This document shows positions 36,109 through 45,280 of a stretch of 64,000 nt of DNA, piece by piece. Each line of letters begins with the position of its first letter. Positions within the stretch are counted from its first letter, which is position 1. The notes below the pieces were generated by a model. The model did no database searches. It was not told where the DNA came from and saw only the letters and a list, made by a program, of their open reading frames with translations. Origin of the DNA: Streptomyces sp. NWU339. GTDB taxonomy: Bacteria; Actinomycetota; Actinomycetes; Streptomycetales; Streptomycetaceae. The position numbers and the translations under genes are program-made. The stretch lies in NCBI RefSeq assembly GCF_003143855.1, contig NZ_QFRK01000027.1:16-64015 (forward strand), read 5' to 3'.

Positions 36109-36167
36109 GATCATGCGCGGAGTACCCGGTTCCTTCCGCCGAAGCAGAGGAAAGCAGGTCGACCGCC

Positions 36168-36890
36168 GTGCTGTTGCGTCTGCCCACGTCCCTGTCCGAA
36201 GCACAGAACTGCATGGCCGAGGGAGCGGTGCCCATCGGCGGAGCCACCCTCGTGTGGGCACTCTGGCAGCGGGACGGCTTCCCCGAGCAGGCGATGTCCC
36301 TGCGCAGCCTCCCGGAGGCCAATGTGCTCGAGCGCGAGGCCCTGGGCGCGGCCGTTCTGCTGCACCGGATCGACGACCGGGTGCCGGAGGTCCTGCGCGG
36401 CGCGGCCGCCACCGTGGGCACCGGCGCCGTGCGCCGGACGGCCACGGTCGGCGGCAACATCGTGGGAAGCACCCTGCGCTGCCTGCTGCCGGCAGCGCTC
36501 GTCCTGGACGCGCGCGCCACCGTGCTGGACCGGGACGGGACCTACGAGACCGATCTGGGCGAGGTGGTGGCCAAGCGTCACCTCCTGCTCAGCCTGCGCT
36601 GGCGCGACCCCGTGACGAGCGGGTACCACAAGGCGCCCGGCGAGGTGGGCGGACCGCCGCCGCTCGTCGTCGCCACCGCCGTGCACGCCGAGGAGGACGG
36701 ACAGCGCCGTGTCCGCGTCGCCGTCCGTGACGGCTACGAGGTGAACGGCGGGAGCACGCGGTGCGCGGCCGACACGGACGAGGTGCTGGACGCCCTGGAC
36801 CGCACGGATCTGGGTTCGCTCCCCCCGGCAGCCCGGGACGTGATGCGCCGGGAGGTGTCCGGGGTCCTCGGCCGGGCCACCGACGGCTGA
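36168..36890 (+). CDS. stand-alone FAD-binding subunit of molybdopterin dehydrogenase type (CoxM-like)
   Basis: A 240-residue protein of the FAD_binding_5/CO_deh_flav_C family. VPIGGATLVWALWQ near residue 22 corresponds to the first FAD loop, and TVGTGAVRRTATVGGNIVGS around residues 85-104 to the second (TVGGNI). In xanthine and CO dehydrogenases this subunit passes electrons from the 2Fe-2S subunit to NAD or another acceptor. Here no molybdenum or Fe-S subunit is adjacent. It is divergent from the megasynthase, which suggests a flavin tailoring role in its pathway (inference). GTG 36168 is preceded by a GAGGAAAGCAGG stretch. Confidence 0.75.
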   Translation: MLLRLPTSLSEAQNCMAEGAVPIGGATLVWALWQRDGFPEQAMSLRSLPEANVLEREALGAAVLLHRIDDRVPEVLRGAAATVGTGAVRRTATVGGNIVGSTLRCLLPAALVLDARATVLDRDGTYETDLGEVVAKRHLLLSLRWRDPVTSGYHKAPGEVGGPPPLVVATAVHAEEDGQRRVRVAVRDGYEVNGGSTRCAADTDEVLDALDRTDLGSLPPAARDVMRREVSGVLGRATDG

Positions 36891-36943
36891 CGGCACCGAC
36901 GGCTCACCGCTCCAGCCGGCCGTGGGGGTGCGCCGGGCCCACG

Positions 36944-38422
36944 TCAGTCGACGGGCCAGGTGTGCACCGGGGCGTTGAGGTGCATGTAGTCGATGTACAC
37001 CTGCGTCATTCGCCGCAGGGCCTCATGGCGGCCGCAGTGGGCCGAGGCGTCGATGTGGTGGAACATCTCCTTCTGCCACACCGCCCCGTTGCGCCCGGTG
37101 ACGCACCGCTGCTCGATGATGCCGAGCAGCGGCTCCCGCCAGACCTCGTCCATGCCGGAGAGCTCCAGCCCGCGGTGTGCCAGCGGCAACAGCCGCCGCA
37201 GCACGAGCTCGGGCACCGGCACCTCGCCCATCCCGGGCCAGTACAGCCGTGCCTCGATGCCGTGCCGTGCCGCCGTGTGCAGGTTCTCCTCGGCGGCCGA
37301 GAACGACATCCGCGACCACACGGGCCGCTCCTCCTCCACCAGGGCACGGGTGAGCCCGTAGTAGAAGGCGCCGTTGGCCAGCGTGTCGGCCACGGTGGGG
37401 CCGGCCGGCAGCACCCGGTTCTCCACCCGGACATGCGGCTTGTCGTGCGCGATGGCGTAGACCGGACGGTTCCAGCGGTAGATGGTGCCGTTGTGCAGGG
37501 TCAGCTCGCCCAGTTCGGGAATGTCGCCGCGGTCCAGCGTCTCGGCGGGATCCTGCTCGTCACACAGGGGGAGCAGCGCCGGGAAGTACCGCAGGTTCTC
37601 CTCGAAGAGGTCGAAGACACTGTTGATCCACCGCTCCCCGAACCAGACCCGGGGACGCACTCCCTGCACCTTGATCTCCTGCGGGCGGGTGTCGGTGGCC
37701 TGCTCGAACAGCGGGATCCGGGTCTCGTGCCACAGTTCCTTGCCGAACAGGAACGGTGAGTTGGCCGCCAGCGCGATCTGCACCCCCGCGATCGCCTGCG
37801 CCGCGTTCCAGTAGTCGGCGAACTGCTCCGGGTACACCTGGAGATGGAACTGGGTGCTGGTGCACGCGGCCTCGGGGGTGATCGTGTCCGCGTAGGTCCG
37901 CAGCCGGTCGATGCCGTCCACCTCGATGTGCAGGTCCTCGCCCCGGGCCGCGAAGATCTGGTCGTTGAGCAGCCGGTAGCGCGGGTTCTCCGACAGCGCC
38001 GACTCACCCACGTCCTCCTGCCGCAGCGTCGGCAGAATACCGGTCATGATCAGATGGGTGCCGACCGACTTCGCGCGTCGCTCCGCGTGGTTCAGCGCGG
38101 CGCGGATCTCGGACTCCCAGGAGTCCGGGCCGCCCGCCGTCAGCTGTCGGGGCGGCACGTTGATCTCCAGATTGAACCGGCCCAGCTCCGTGGACCAGGC
38201 GGGGTCCGCGATCACTTCGAGCGCGTCGAGGTTGCGCATCACCGGCTCCGCCCGGTCGTCGACCAGGTTCAGCTCGATCTCCAACCCCACCTGGGGCCGC
38301 TCGGATTCGAACCGTGCCTCGCGCAGCATCTGTGCGAACGTGTCGAGGCACTCCTGCATCTTGATCCGGTACCGGCGGCGGTCCTCACGGGTGAACACCA
38401 ACGCCGGGACGTCGCGTCCCAT
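36944..38422 (-). CDS. glutamate-cysteine ligase family (GCS2) protein
   Basis: A 492-residue ATP-dependent carboxylate-amine ligase. GLEIELNLVD near residue 45 and the internal FNLEINVPPR are the GCS2 substrate/metal motifs, and TSTQFHLQV is conserved in the centre. Relatives make gamma-glutamylcysteine, but streptomycetes use mycothiol, and the ergothioneine enzyme EgtA is normally found with other egt genes, which are absent here. The exact acceptor is therefore uncertain. ATG 38422 has GGGAGG at 7 nt. It converges on the FAD-protein gene. Confidence 0.75.
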   Translation of the reverse strand: MGRDVPALVFTREDRRRYRIKMQECLDTFAQMLREARFESERPQVGLEIELNLVDDRAEPVMRNLDALEVIADPAWSTELGRFNLEINVPPRQLTAGGPDSWESEIRAALNHAERRAKSVGTHLIMTGILPTLRQEDVGESALSENPRYRLLNDQIFAARGEDLHIEVDGIDRLRTYADTITPEAACTSTQFHLQVYPEQFADYWNAAQAIAGVQIALAANSPFLFGKELWHETRIPLFEQATDTRPQEIKVQGVRPRVWFGERWINSVFDLFEENLRYFPALLPLCDEQDPAETLDRGDIPELGELTLHNGTIYRWNRPVYAIAHDKPHVRVENRVLPAGPTVADTLANGAFYYGLTRALVEEERPVWSRMSFSAAEENLHTAARHGIEARLYWPGMGEVPVPELVLRRLLPLAHRGLELSGMDEVWREPLLGIIEQRCVTGRNGAVWQKEMFHHIDASAHCGRHEALRRMTQVYIDYMHLNAPVHTWPVD

Positions 38423-38820
38423 CGCTTTGCCTCCCGGCCCCCCGTCCTCGGACACCTCTCCACCCCAGCCTCGCACCACCGGGCGACTCCGACCAGACGG
38501 GACCCACCAGGACACCCGGGCCACCAGGTACCCGGGTGGGGTACCTGGCGGGCAGGGAAACGCTCCTTGGGCGACGGACTCCTGAAGCCCCGGCGCCCTC
38601 GCCCCTCCACCACCCGTCGGCGGCCCCCGGAACCGCCGCGGCACCCCATCGGCGTACCTCGGTTGCGAACCGCCGCGCGGACCGGGCTAGCGTGCATCGT
38701 GAAGACGCCGTGGCAGCGCGTCCGGCGATTCTCACGCGTTGGTGGTCCAAGGCAAGACGCCCTGCTCCCCGTGGGGAGATGCAGGTGCAAGGCCTGCCCA
38801 ACGCTCCCCCCGAGTGCCGC
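38423..38820. other. 398-bp intergenic region with a perfect inverted repeat
   Basis: This lies between the start of the GCS2 gene and the 3' end of the decayed MFS gene. CCAGGTACC (38524-38532) and GGTACCTGG (38540-38548) form a perfect 9-bp inverted repeat with a 7-nt loop about 105 bp upstream of the GCS2 start codon; it could be an operator. A plus-strand TAGCGT at about 38690 followed by a GTG might be a leaderless start of a short basic peptide, but nothing supports it. I see no other gene. Confidence 0.5.
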
Positions 38821-39985
38821 TCAGCGGCGTTTCCTCTCCGGAGAACGAACCGGGGAACGCGGCTTCTCAGGCTGCGGTTCCCCGGTGCCGTGCCCACCCG
38901 CACGGTCCATCTGACGCCATTCCGGCCTCAGACCGGCCAGATTCGTGGTGAGGAAGGGCACGGCCCCTCCACCGAGCAGCACCGGCACGAGCCCGGCCGG
39001 AGCCACCGCCGCCCCGGCGATCAGCCCGCCCAGTGGCATGCCGGCCCAGGCCAGTGACGTGGTGAGCGCTTTGACCCTGCCCGGCATCCGGCGGGGGATC
39101 CGTTCGAAGAGCACGGCTCCCAGCACCGGGTCGACGAAGCCGACGCCGAAACCGCTGAGAGCGAACACGGCCAGTACCGCCCCCATCGGCGCGTCGTGGG
39201 CGAGGACCAGGAATCTCGGTGCCCCGGCGAGCGGGAACCCGGTGAAGAACACCAGCCGACGCCGCAGCCGGTGCGCGTACGCCGCGGCGATTCCCCGGAC
39301 GCTCCCCAACAGGCCGATCGCGCCGGGCCCGTTCCCGGACTCGTCGGTCCGGACCGGCACGAGCACCGAGTTGAACGCGGTGTCCAGCAGGTTGGTGACG
39401 GCGGCCGTGAAAGCGATCGTCAGCAGCAACAGGTCACCGCGGAAGAACGTGAGGCCCGCCGCGAACCGTCGCCAGTAGCCTGCTTCCGGCGAACCCGGCC
39501 GGCGAGGGCGGTGCGGTGGCGGCGCGCCCCGCGCCGCGAGGCAGCGACAGCGCGATGATCACCGATCCGAGGGCGAAGCAGCCAACGTTGGCGGTCAGCG
39601 CTGTCAGGGGACCGAGCAGCGCCACCAGGGCGCCGCCGGATGCCAGGCCGATCGTGGAGGTAAGCCGTTCGGCCACCCCGGACAGACCGGTGGCCCGTTC
39701 CATCGGTACCCGGCCGCGCTCGGCCGCCTCCGGTACCACGACCCCCTTGGCCAGGTCGCCGGGGCCCCGGGCCGCGCCGCTCAGTGCGACCAGGGCCAGC
39801 AGGAGGGGAAGGAGAGCAGGTCCAGGGCGTGGAGGAGGGGAACCGCGGCGGCCGCGCTCGCCGGATCGACGGTCCAGGAAACGGCCCGCGGGCCGATCCG
39901 GTCCACCAAGGAGCCGGTGAGCGTCTTGACCGCCACGTAGGGGGCCATCTCGAAGAAGACGACCAGCCCGGTCCGGGGGGCGCTG
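38821..39985 (-). pseudogene. frameshifted MFS transporter
   Basis: Three overlapping minus-strand frames carry consecutive pieces of one MFS efflux-type protein: FFEMAPYVAVKTLTGSLVDR (about 39900-39960), then LLALVALSGAARGPGDLAKG through SVIIALSLPRGAG (about 39530-39810), then LLTIAFTAAVTNLLDTAF to the C-terminus (38821-39429). At least two frameshifts (near 39800 and near 39450) are needed. The N-terminal first helices are not found, and helix DNA near 39290 looks shortened (GSVRGIAAAYAHRL). It is probably non-functional. Confidence 0.75.
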
Positions 39986-40111
39986 CCCGCCGTCGCCGCG
40001 CACGGTGCCCTCTGTTCCGGAGATGCCGGTGAGTGGCCCGGCTCACATGGCGTAGCGGGCGTGGCACCGACACCATGGTCTTCGTCACCCGGCAGGCTGA
40101 AGGGATCAAGA

Positions 40112-43100
40112 ATGTTCCGCAAGGTGCTGGTAGCCAACCGTGGTGAGATCGCGATTCGGGCGTTTCGCGCGGGCTACGAACTGGGCGCCCGAACCGTCGC
40201 GGTCTTTCCGCACGAGGACCGCAACTCGCTGCACCGGCTCAAGGCGGACGAGGCGTACGAGATCGGGCAGCCGGGGCATCCGGTGCGCGCCTACCTCTCC
40301 GTCGAGGAGATCATCGGCGCGGCGCGCCGGGCGGGAGCCGATGCCGTCTACCCGGGGTACGGATTCCTGTCCGAGAATCCCGAGCTGGCCCTCGCCTGCG
40401 AGGACGCGGGCATCACGTTCGTCGGACCGGACGCCCGGATCCTGGAACTCACCGGGAACAAGGCCCGCGCGGTGGCCGCGGCCCGTGAGGCGGACGTGCC
40501 GGTGCTCGGGTCCTCGGCGCCCTCCACCGACGTGGAGGAACTCGTCCGTGCCGCCGACGACATCGGCTTCCCCGTGTTCGTCAAGGCGGTCGCCGGTGGC
40601 GGCGGGCGCGGAATGCGCCGCGTGGAGGGTCCCACCCAGCTGCGGGAGGCCGTCGAGGCCGCCTCGCGGGAGGCCGAGTCCGCGTTCGGCGACCCCACGG
40701 TCTTCCTGGAGAAGGCCGTCGTGGAGCCCCGCCACATCGAGGTGCAGATCCTCGCCGACGGCGAGGGCAACGTCATTCACCTGTTCGAGCGCGACTGCTC
40801 GCTGCAGCGCCGCCACCAGAAGGTGATCGAACTCGCGCCCGCGCCGAACCTCGACCCGGAGCTGCGGGACCGGATCTGTGCCGACGCCGTGCGCTTCGCC
40901 CGCCGGATCGGCTACCGCAACGCCGGGACCGTGGAATTCCTCGTCGACCGCGACGGGAACCACGTCTTCATCGAGATGAACCCGCGCATCCAGGTCGAAC
41001 ACACCGTGACCGAAGAGGTCACCGACGTCGACCTCGTGCAGGCGCAACTGCGCATCGCCGCCGGTGAGACGCTGGCCGACCTCGGTCTCGCCCAGGAGAA
41101 CATCACCCTGCGGGGCGCCGCGCTGCAGTGCCGCATCACCACCGAGGACCCGGCCAACGGCTTCCGCCCCGACACCGGACGGATCAGCGCCTACCGCTCA
41201 CCCGGCGGCTCCGGCATCCGCCTGGACGGCGGCACCACCCACGCCGGTACGGAGATCAGCGCCCACTTCGACTCGATGCTGGTGAAACTGACCTGCCGGG
41301 GCCGGGACTTCACCACCGCGGCCAACCGGGCCCGGCGCGCCGTGGCCGAGTTCCGCATCCGCGGCGTCGCCACGAACATCCCCTTCCTGCAGGCCGTGCT
41401 GGACGATCCGGAGTTCCAAGCTGGACAGGTCACCACGTCGTTCATCGAGCAGCGTCCGCACCTGCTCACCTCACGCCACTCCGCCGACCGCGGCACGAAG
41501 CTGCTGACCTACCTCGCCGACGTCACGGTGAACAAGCCGCACGGCGAACGGCCCGAACTGATCGACCCGATGACCAAGCTGCCCCGGCTGTCCGCCGGAG
41601 AGCCGCCGGCCGGGTCCCGGCAGCGGCTCACCGAACTCGGCCCCGAGGGCTTCGCCCGCTGGCTGCGCGCGTCACCGACCGTCGGCGTCACCGACACCAC
41701 CTTCCGCGACGCCCACCAGTCGCTGCTCGCCACCCGGGTCCGCACCAAGGACCTGCTCGCCGTCGCCCCGGTGGTGGCGCGCACCCTGCCCGAACTGCTC
41801 TCCCTGGAGTGCTGGGGCGGTGCCACCTATGACGTCGCCCTGCGCTTCCTCGCCGAGGACCCGTGGGAGCGCCTGGCCGCCCTGCGGGAAGCCGTACCGA
41901 ACATCTGCCTGCAGATGCTGCTGCGCGGCCGCAACACCGTGGGCTACACGCCGTACCCGACCGAGGTGACCGACGCCTTCGTCCAGGAGGCGGCGGCCAC
42001 CGGCATCGACGTCTTCCGCATCTTCGACGCGCTGAACGACGTCGCCCAGATGCGGCCCGCCATCGACGCGGTACGCGAGACCGGGACGGCCGTCGCGGAG
42101 GTCGCCCTGTGCTACACCGCCGACCTGTCCGACCCGTCCGAGCGGCTCTACACCCTGGACTACTACCTGCGCCTGGCCGAGCAGATCGTCGACGCGGGCG
42201 CGCACGTCCTGGCCGTCAAGGACATGGCCGGCCTGCTCCGGGCACCTGCCGCGGCGACCCTGGTGTCGGCCCTGCGCCGGGAGTTCGACCTGCCGGTCCA
42301 CCTGCACACCCACGACACCTCCGGCGGTCAGCTCGCCACCTACCTCGCCGCGATCCAGGCCGGAGCGGACGCGGTCGACGGGGCGGTGGCGTCCATGGCC
42401 GGCACCACCTCGCAGCCGTCCCTGTCGGCGATCGTCGCGGCGACCGACCACTCGGAGCGGCCCACCGGCCTCGACCTCCAGGCCGTCGGCGACCTGGAGC
42501 CGTACTGGGAGAGCGTCCGCAAGGTCTACGCCCCCTTCGAGGCGGGCCTGGCCTCACCCACCGGCCGGGTCTACCACCACGAGATCCCCGGCGGGCAGCT
42601 CTCCAACCTGCGCACCCAGGCCATCGCCCTGGGGCTGGGCGACCGCTTCGAGGACATCGAGGCGATGTACGCCGCCGCCGACCGGATACTCGGCCGCCTG
42701 GTGAAGGTCACCCCCTCGTCGAAGGTGGTCGGTGACCTGGCACTGCACCTGGTGGGCGCCGGGGTCTCCCCGCGGGACTTCGAACAGGATCCGGACCGGT
42801 TCGACATCCCCGACTCCGTCATCGGCTTCCTGCGCGGCGAACTGGGCACCCCGCCCGGCGGCTGGCCGGAGCCCTTCCGTACCAAGGCACTGCGGGGCCG
42901 CGCCGACGCCAAGCCCGTGCGGGAACTGACCGCCGACGACCGTGCCGGACTGGCGAAGGACCGTCGGGCCACGCTCAACCGGCTGCTGTTCTCCGGTCCG
43001 GCCCGCGAGTTCGAGACCCACCGCCAGACCTTCGGCGACACCAGCGTCCTGGACAGCAAGGACTTCTTCTACGGGCTGCGCCCCGGCAAGGAGTACACCG

Positions 43101-43486
43101 TCGACCTCGACCCCGGGGTGCGGCTGCTCATCGAGCTCCAGGCCGTGGGCGCCGCCGACGAGCGTGGCATGCGCACGGTGATGTCCACCCTGAACGGTCA
43201 ACTGCGGCCGATCCAGGTTCGCGACCGGGCGGCGGCCTCCGACGTCCCGGTCACCGAGAAGGCCGACCGGACCGATCCCGGCCATGTCGCGGCGCCGTTC
43301 GCCGGAGTGGTGACCCTCGCGGTCGCCGAGGGCGACGAGGTGGACGCGGGGGCCACGGTGGCCACCATCGAGGCGATGAAGATGGAAGCCGCGATCACCG
43401 CCCCGAAGTCCGGCACGGTGAGCCGGCTGGCCATCAACCGCATCCAACAGGTGGAAGGCGGCGACCTCCTCGTGGAACTCGCCTGA
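40112..43486 (+). CDS. pyc: pyruvate carboxylase
   Basis: A 1124-residue biotin enzyme of full family length that carboxylates pyruvate to oxaloacetate. The biotin carboxylase ATP-grasp domain is at about 1-450 (VFVKAVAGGGGRGMR, the glycine-rich loop; MNPRIQVEHTVTEEVT). The carboxyltransferase TIM barrel follows at about 530-850 (TFRDAHQSLLATRVRT, the metal-binding motif). The C-terminal biotinyl domain carries EAMKMEA with Lys1090 as the biotin site. The start ATG 40112 precedes FRKVLVANRGEIA; the GAAGGGA upstream is a fair ribosome site. It replenishes the TCA cycle; no regulatory neighbour is seen. Confidence 0.96.
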   Translation: MFRKVLVANRGEIAIRAFRAGYELGARTVAVFPHEDRNSLHRLKADEAYEIGQPGHPVRAYLSVEEIIGAARRAGADAVYPGYGFLSENPELALACEDAGITFVGPDARILELTGNKARAVAAAREADVPVLGSSAPSTDVEELVRAADDIGFPVFVKAVAGGGGRGMRRVEGPTQLREAVEAASREAESAFGDPTVFLEKAVVEPRHIEVQILADGEGNVIHLFERDCSLQRRHQKVIELAPAPNLDPELRDRICADAVRFARRIGYRNAGTVEFLVDRDGNHVFIEMNPRIQVEHTVTEEVTDVDLVQAQLRIAAGETLADLGLAQENITLRGAALQCRITTEDPANGFRPDTGRISAYRSPGGSGIRLDGGTTHAGTEISAHFDSMLVKLTCRGRDFTTAANRARRAVAEFRIRGVATNIPFLQAVLDDPEFQAGQVTTSFIEQRPHLLTSRHSADRGTKLLTYLADVTVNKPHGERPELIDPMTKLPRLSAGEPPAGSRQRLTELGPEGFARWLRASPTVGVTDTTFRDAHQSLLATRVRTKDLLAVAPVVARTLPELLSLECWGGATYDVALRFLAEDPWERLAALREAVPNICLQMLLRGRNTVGYTPYPTEVTDAFVQEAAATGIDVFRIFDALNDVAQMRPAIDAVRETGTAVAEVALCYTADLSDPSERLYTLDYYLRLAEQIVDAGAHVLAVKDMAGLLRAPAAATLVSALRREFDLPVHLHTHDTSGGQLATYLAAIQAGADAVDGAVASMAGTTSQPSLSAIVAATDHSERPTGLDLQAVGDLEPYWESVRKVYAPFEAGLASPTGRVYHHEIPGGQLSNLRTQAIALGLGDRFEDIEAMYAAADRILGRLVKVTPSSKVVGDLALHLVGAGVSPRDFEQDPDRFDIPDSVIGFLRGELGTPPGGWPEPFRTKALRGRADAKPVRELTADDRAGLAKDRRATLNRLLFSGPAREFETHRQTFGDTSVLDSKDFFYGLRPGKEYTVDLDPGVRLLIELQAVGAADERGMRTVMSTLNGQLRPIQVRDRAAASDVPVTEKADRTDPGHVAAPFAGVVTLAVAEGDEVDAGATVATIEAMKMEAAITAPKSGTVSRLAINRIQQVEGGDLLVELA

Positions 43487-43505
43487 CCCGACCGCAGACA
43501 GTGGA

Positions 43506-43592
43506 GGCCCTCCTGCGTGTACTGGGCCGCGGCGAGCACGAGCCGCCCCCGCGCTGGACGCCGACCTGGTCCAGCCGCACACCAGGAGGGCC
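43506..43592. terminator. nested inverted repeats between pyc and the questin-oxidase-like gene
   Basis: GGCCCTCCTG (43506-43515) is repeated inverted as CAGGAGGGCC (43583-43592), enclosing a second stem, GCTGGAC/GTCCAGC, at about 43553-43576. The structure fills the 123-bp gap between two convergent genes and probably works as a bidirectional terminator. Confidence 0.5.
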
Positions 43593-43609
43593 GGTCGGGC
43601 ACCCGGAAC

Positions 43610-44626
43610 TCACCCAAGGCCCGGAGGCTCGCTCAGGTCGACGGCGCGCAGGGCCGCCGCCAGAGCCGGTTCGTCGCCGACGTCGAGGGCGGTGTCGGCC
43701 AGTTTGATGACGTGTTCGTCGCCGTGCGCCAGCGCCCGTTCGAAGACCTCGTCGGGGGTGAGAGGCCCCGGCGGGGCGTACGCGACGGGGGAGCGCGGCG
43801 CGTACATCGCGGTCACCGCCGCGGACACCGTCCAGGCGGCCCGCAGACTCGGTACCCACAGGGCACGCGGCAGGGCGGGCATGCTGCGCAGTACGGCGTT
43901 GGGGGCCGTGGCCGCGTGGACCAGCATGGTCTCCTCGCCGTGGCCGTGGGTGGCGTAGCGGTGGGTGGCGGCCCGCACCAGTTCGCCGAGTCGGCGGCGG
44001 GCTTCGTCCGGGTCCGTGACCGTGGCCGCCCACACCGGCAGGCCCGTGACCCGGGGGAGCCGGTCGGCGAAGCCGCCGTCCTGTGCGGCGAGCGGCCTCA
44101 CCGCGTCCAGGGCGGCGGCCGCGCTGCCGGAGCCGGGCAGCGGTGCCGGGGCCGCGATGGGGCGGTGGCGGGCGGCCCAGTAGCCGAGGCCGTGCCCGAG
44201 TTCGGCCAGACGCGGCTCGGTGGCCTCGCCGGCCAGGAGCGTCCGCACGGCGTGTCCCACCCGGATGACCGGATGGGTGGAACCGCCGTACAGGCCGGGC
44301 AGGAGCCGGGGCCACCACTCGGTGAGCACCTCACGCCAGGGGCGTTCGGCCAGCTCACGGCCGAAGCAGTCGATCCAGTCGGCGGTGCGGCGGGGGTCGC
44401 CGAGCGCCGAGGGCCAGTTGACGGCCGTGACCGGCTCGCTCCCGGCCGGGAAGTCCTCGAGCTTGCGCGCGTACAGGTCGAGCCACCGGTGGACCGCACC
44501 GGCCCGCCCGTGCGTGGTCAGGGCTTCCACGGCCATCGGCGCGTGATTGGTGAGCCGGCCGAGCCGCTCCGGTCCGAAGGTGTGCAGCCGCTGGAGAGCT
44601 TCGTCGAGTGTGCCTGTCGTGTCCAT
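43610..44626 (-). CDS. questin oxidase family protein
   Basis: A 338-residue protein. RLTNHAPMAVEAL near residue 24 and the repeated His-rich blocks (THPVIRVGHAVR, HGHGEETMLVHAATAPNAVL) match the questin-oxidase-like (DUF4243) family. The fungal member is a Baeyer-Villiger-type enzyme that opens the anthraquinone ring of questin; bacterial members are uncharacterised. It contains no FAD Rossmann motif. It lies downstream of AhpD-like and PucR genes on the same strand, with an 87-bp gap. Confidence 0.75.
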   Translation of the reverse strand: MDTTGTLDEALQRLHTFGPERLGRLTNHAPMAVEALTTHGRAGAVHRWLDLYARKLEDFPAGSEPVTAVNWPSALGDPRRTADWIDCFGRELAERPWREVLTEWWPRLLPGLYGGSTHPVIRVGHAVRTLLAGEATEPRLAELGHGLGYWAARHRPIAAPAPLPGSGSAAAALDAVRPLAAQDGGFADRLPRVTGLPVWAATVTDPDEARRRLGELVRAATHRYATHGHGEETMLVHAATAPNAVLRSMPALPRALWVPSLRAAWTVSAAVTAMYAPRSPVAYAPPGPLTPDEVFERALAHGDEHVIKLADTALDVGDEPALAAALRAVDLSEPPGLG

Positions 44627-44713
44627 GGACGGGACGTTAGGCGCGGCGCCGCGGCGGGGTAACGGGCCGCAGACCTAGGACCGATGAGACCGGCCCCGAC
44701 CGGCCCCGACTGA

Positions 44714-45211
44714 CTACGTTTCCGGTGTCGCGGTGCGGCTGCGCACCGGGTGCTTGCTCAGGACGGAGACCCGGTTGAAGGCGTTCATGGTGATCGCCAC
44801 CCAGATCACGGCGGAGATCTCGTCTTCCGACAGCACGGAGCGCGCGAGCGCGTACGCGGTGCTCTGCGCGTCGGCGTCCGTGGGCAGGGTGGTGACCTCG
44901 GCGAGTGCCAGCGCGGCGCGCTCGCGCGGATGGAACAGTTCGGTGTCGCGCCAGGCGGCCAGCACGCCCAGGCGCTGCGCGGTCTCGCCGGCGCGCAGCG
45001 CCCGCGTGGTGTGCAGACTGAGGCAGAACGCGCAGGCGTTGAGCTGGGAGACCCGGATGTTGATCAGCTCGACGAGGACGCGGTCCAGACCGGCGTCGGC
45101 CGCGACCCCGCGCACCGCCTCGGCCGTGGCCGCCAGCGCGCGATAGGCGGCCGGGCTCTGCTTGTCGACGAACACCCGCTGGTCCGTGCTCTCCGCTGCC
45201 GTCTGGGTCAC
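44714..45211 (-). CDS. AhpD-like carboxymuconolactone decarboxylase family protein
   Basis: A 165-residue all-alpha protein. NACAFCLSLHTTRALRAGE holds the CxxC pair Cys60/Cys63 and downstream His of the alkylhydroperoxidase D core, which reduces peroxides through a thiol relay. GTG 45211 is chosen because AAGGAG lies 5 nt before it; an upstream ATG at 45256 would place that site inside the gene. It follows PucR by 69 bp, including an A/T-rich stretch at 45255-45285 that may carry its own promoter. Confidence 0.85.
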   Translation of the reverse strand: MTQTAAESTDQRVFVDKQSPAAYRALAATAEAVRGVAADAGLDRVLVELINIRVSQLNACAFCLSLHTTRALRAGETAQRLGVLAAWRDTELFHPRERAALALAEVTTLPTDADAQSTAYALARSVLSEDEISAVIWVAITMNAFNRVSVLSKHPVRSRTATPET

Positions 45212-45280
45212 GTGAACTCCTTCATCGCGCGGTGTCTGAACCTCTGCTCCCATCATCCATGATTGTTGAAAAATGTAGTT

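Noticed and set aside
38690..38914. Leaderless small basic peptide from GTG near 38700.
   Set aside because: A -10-like TAGCGT is the only support; the product has no recognisable content and overlaps the 3' end of the decayed MFS gene.
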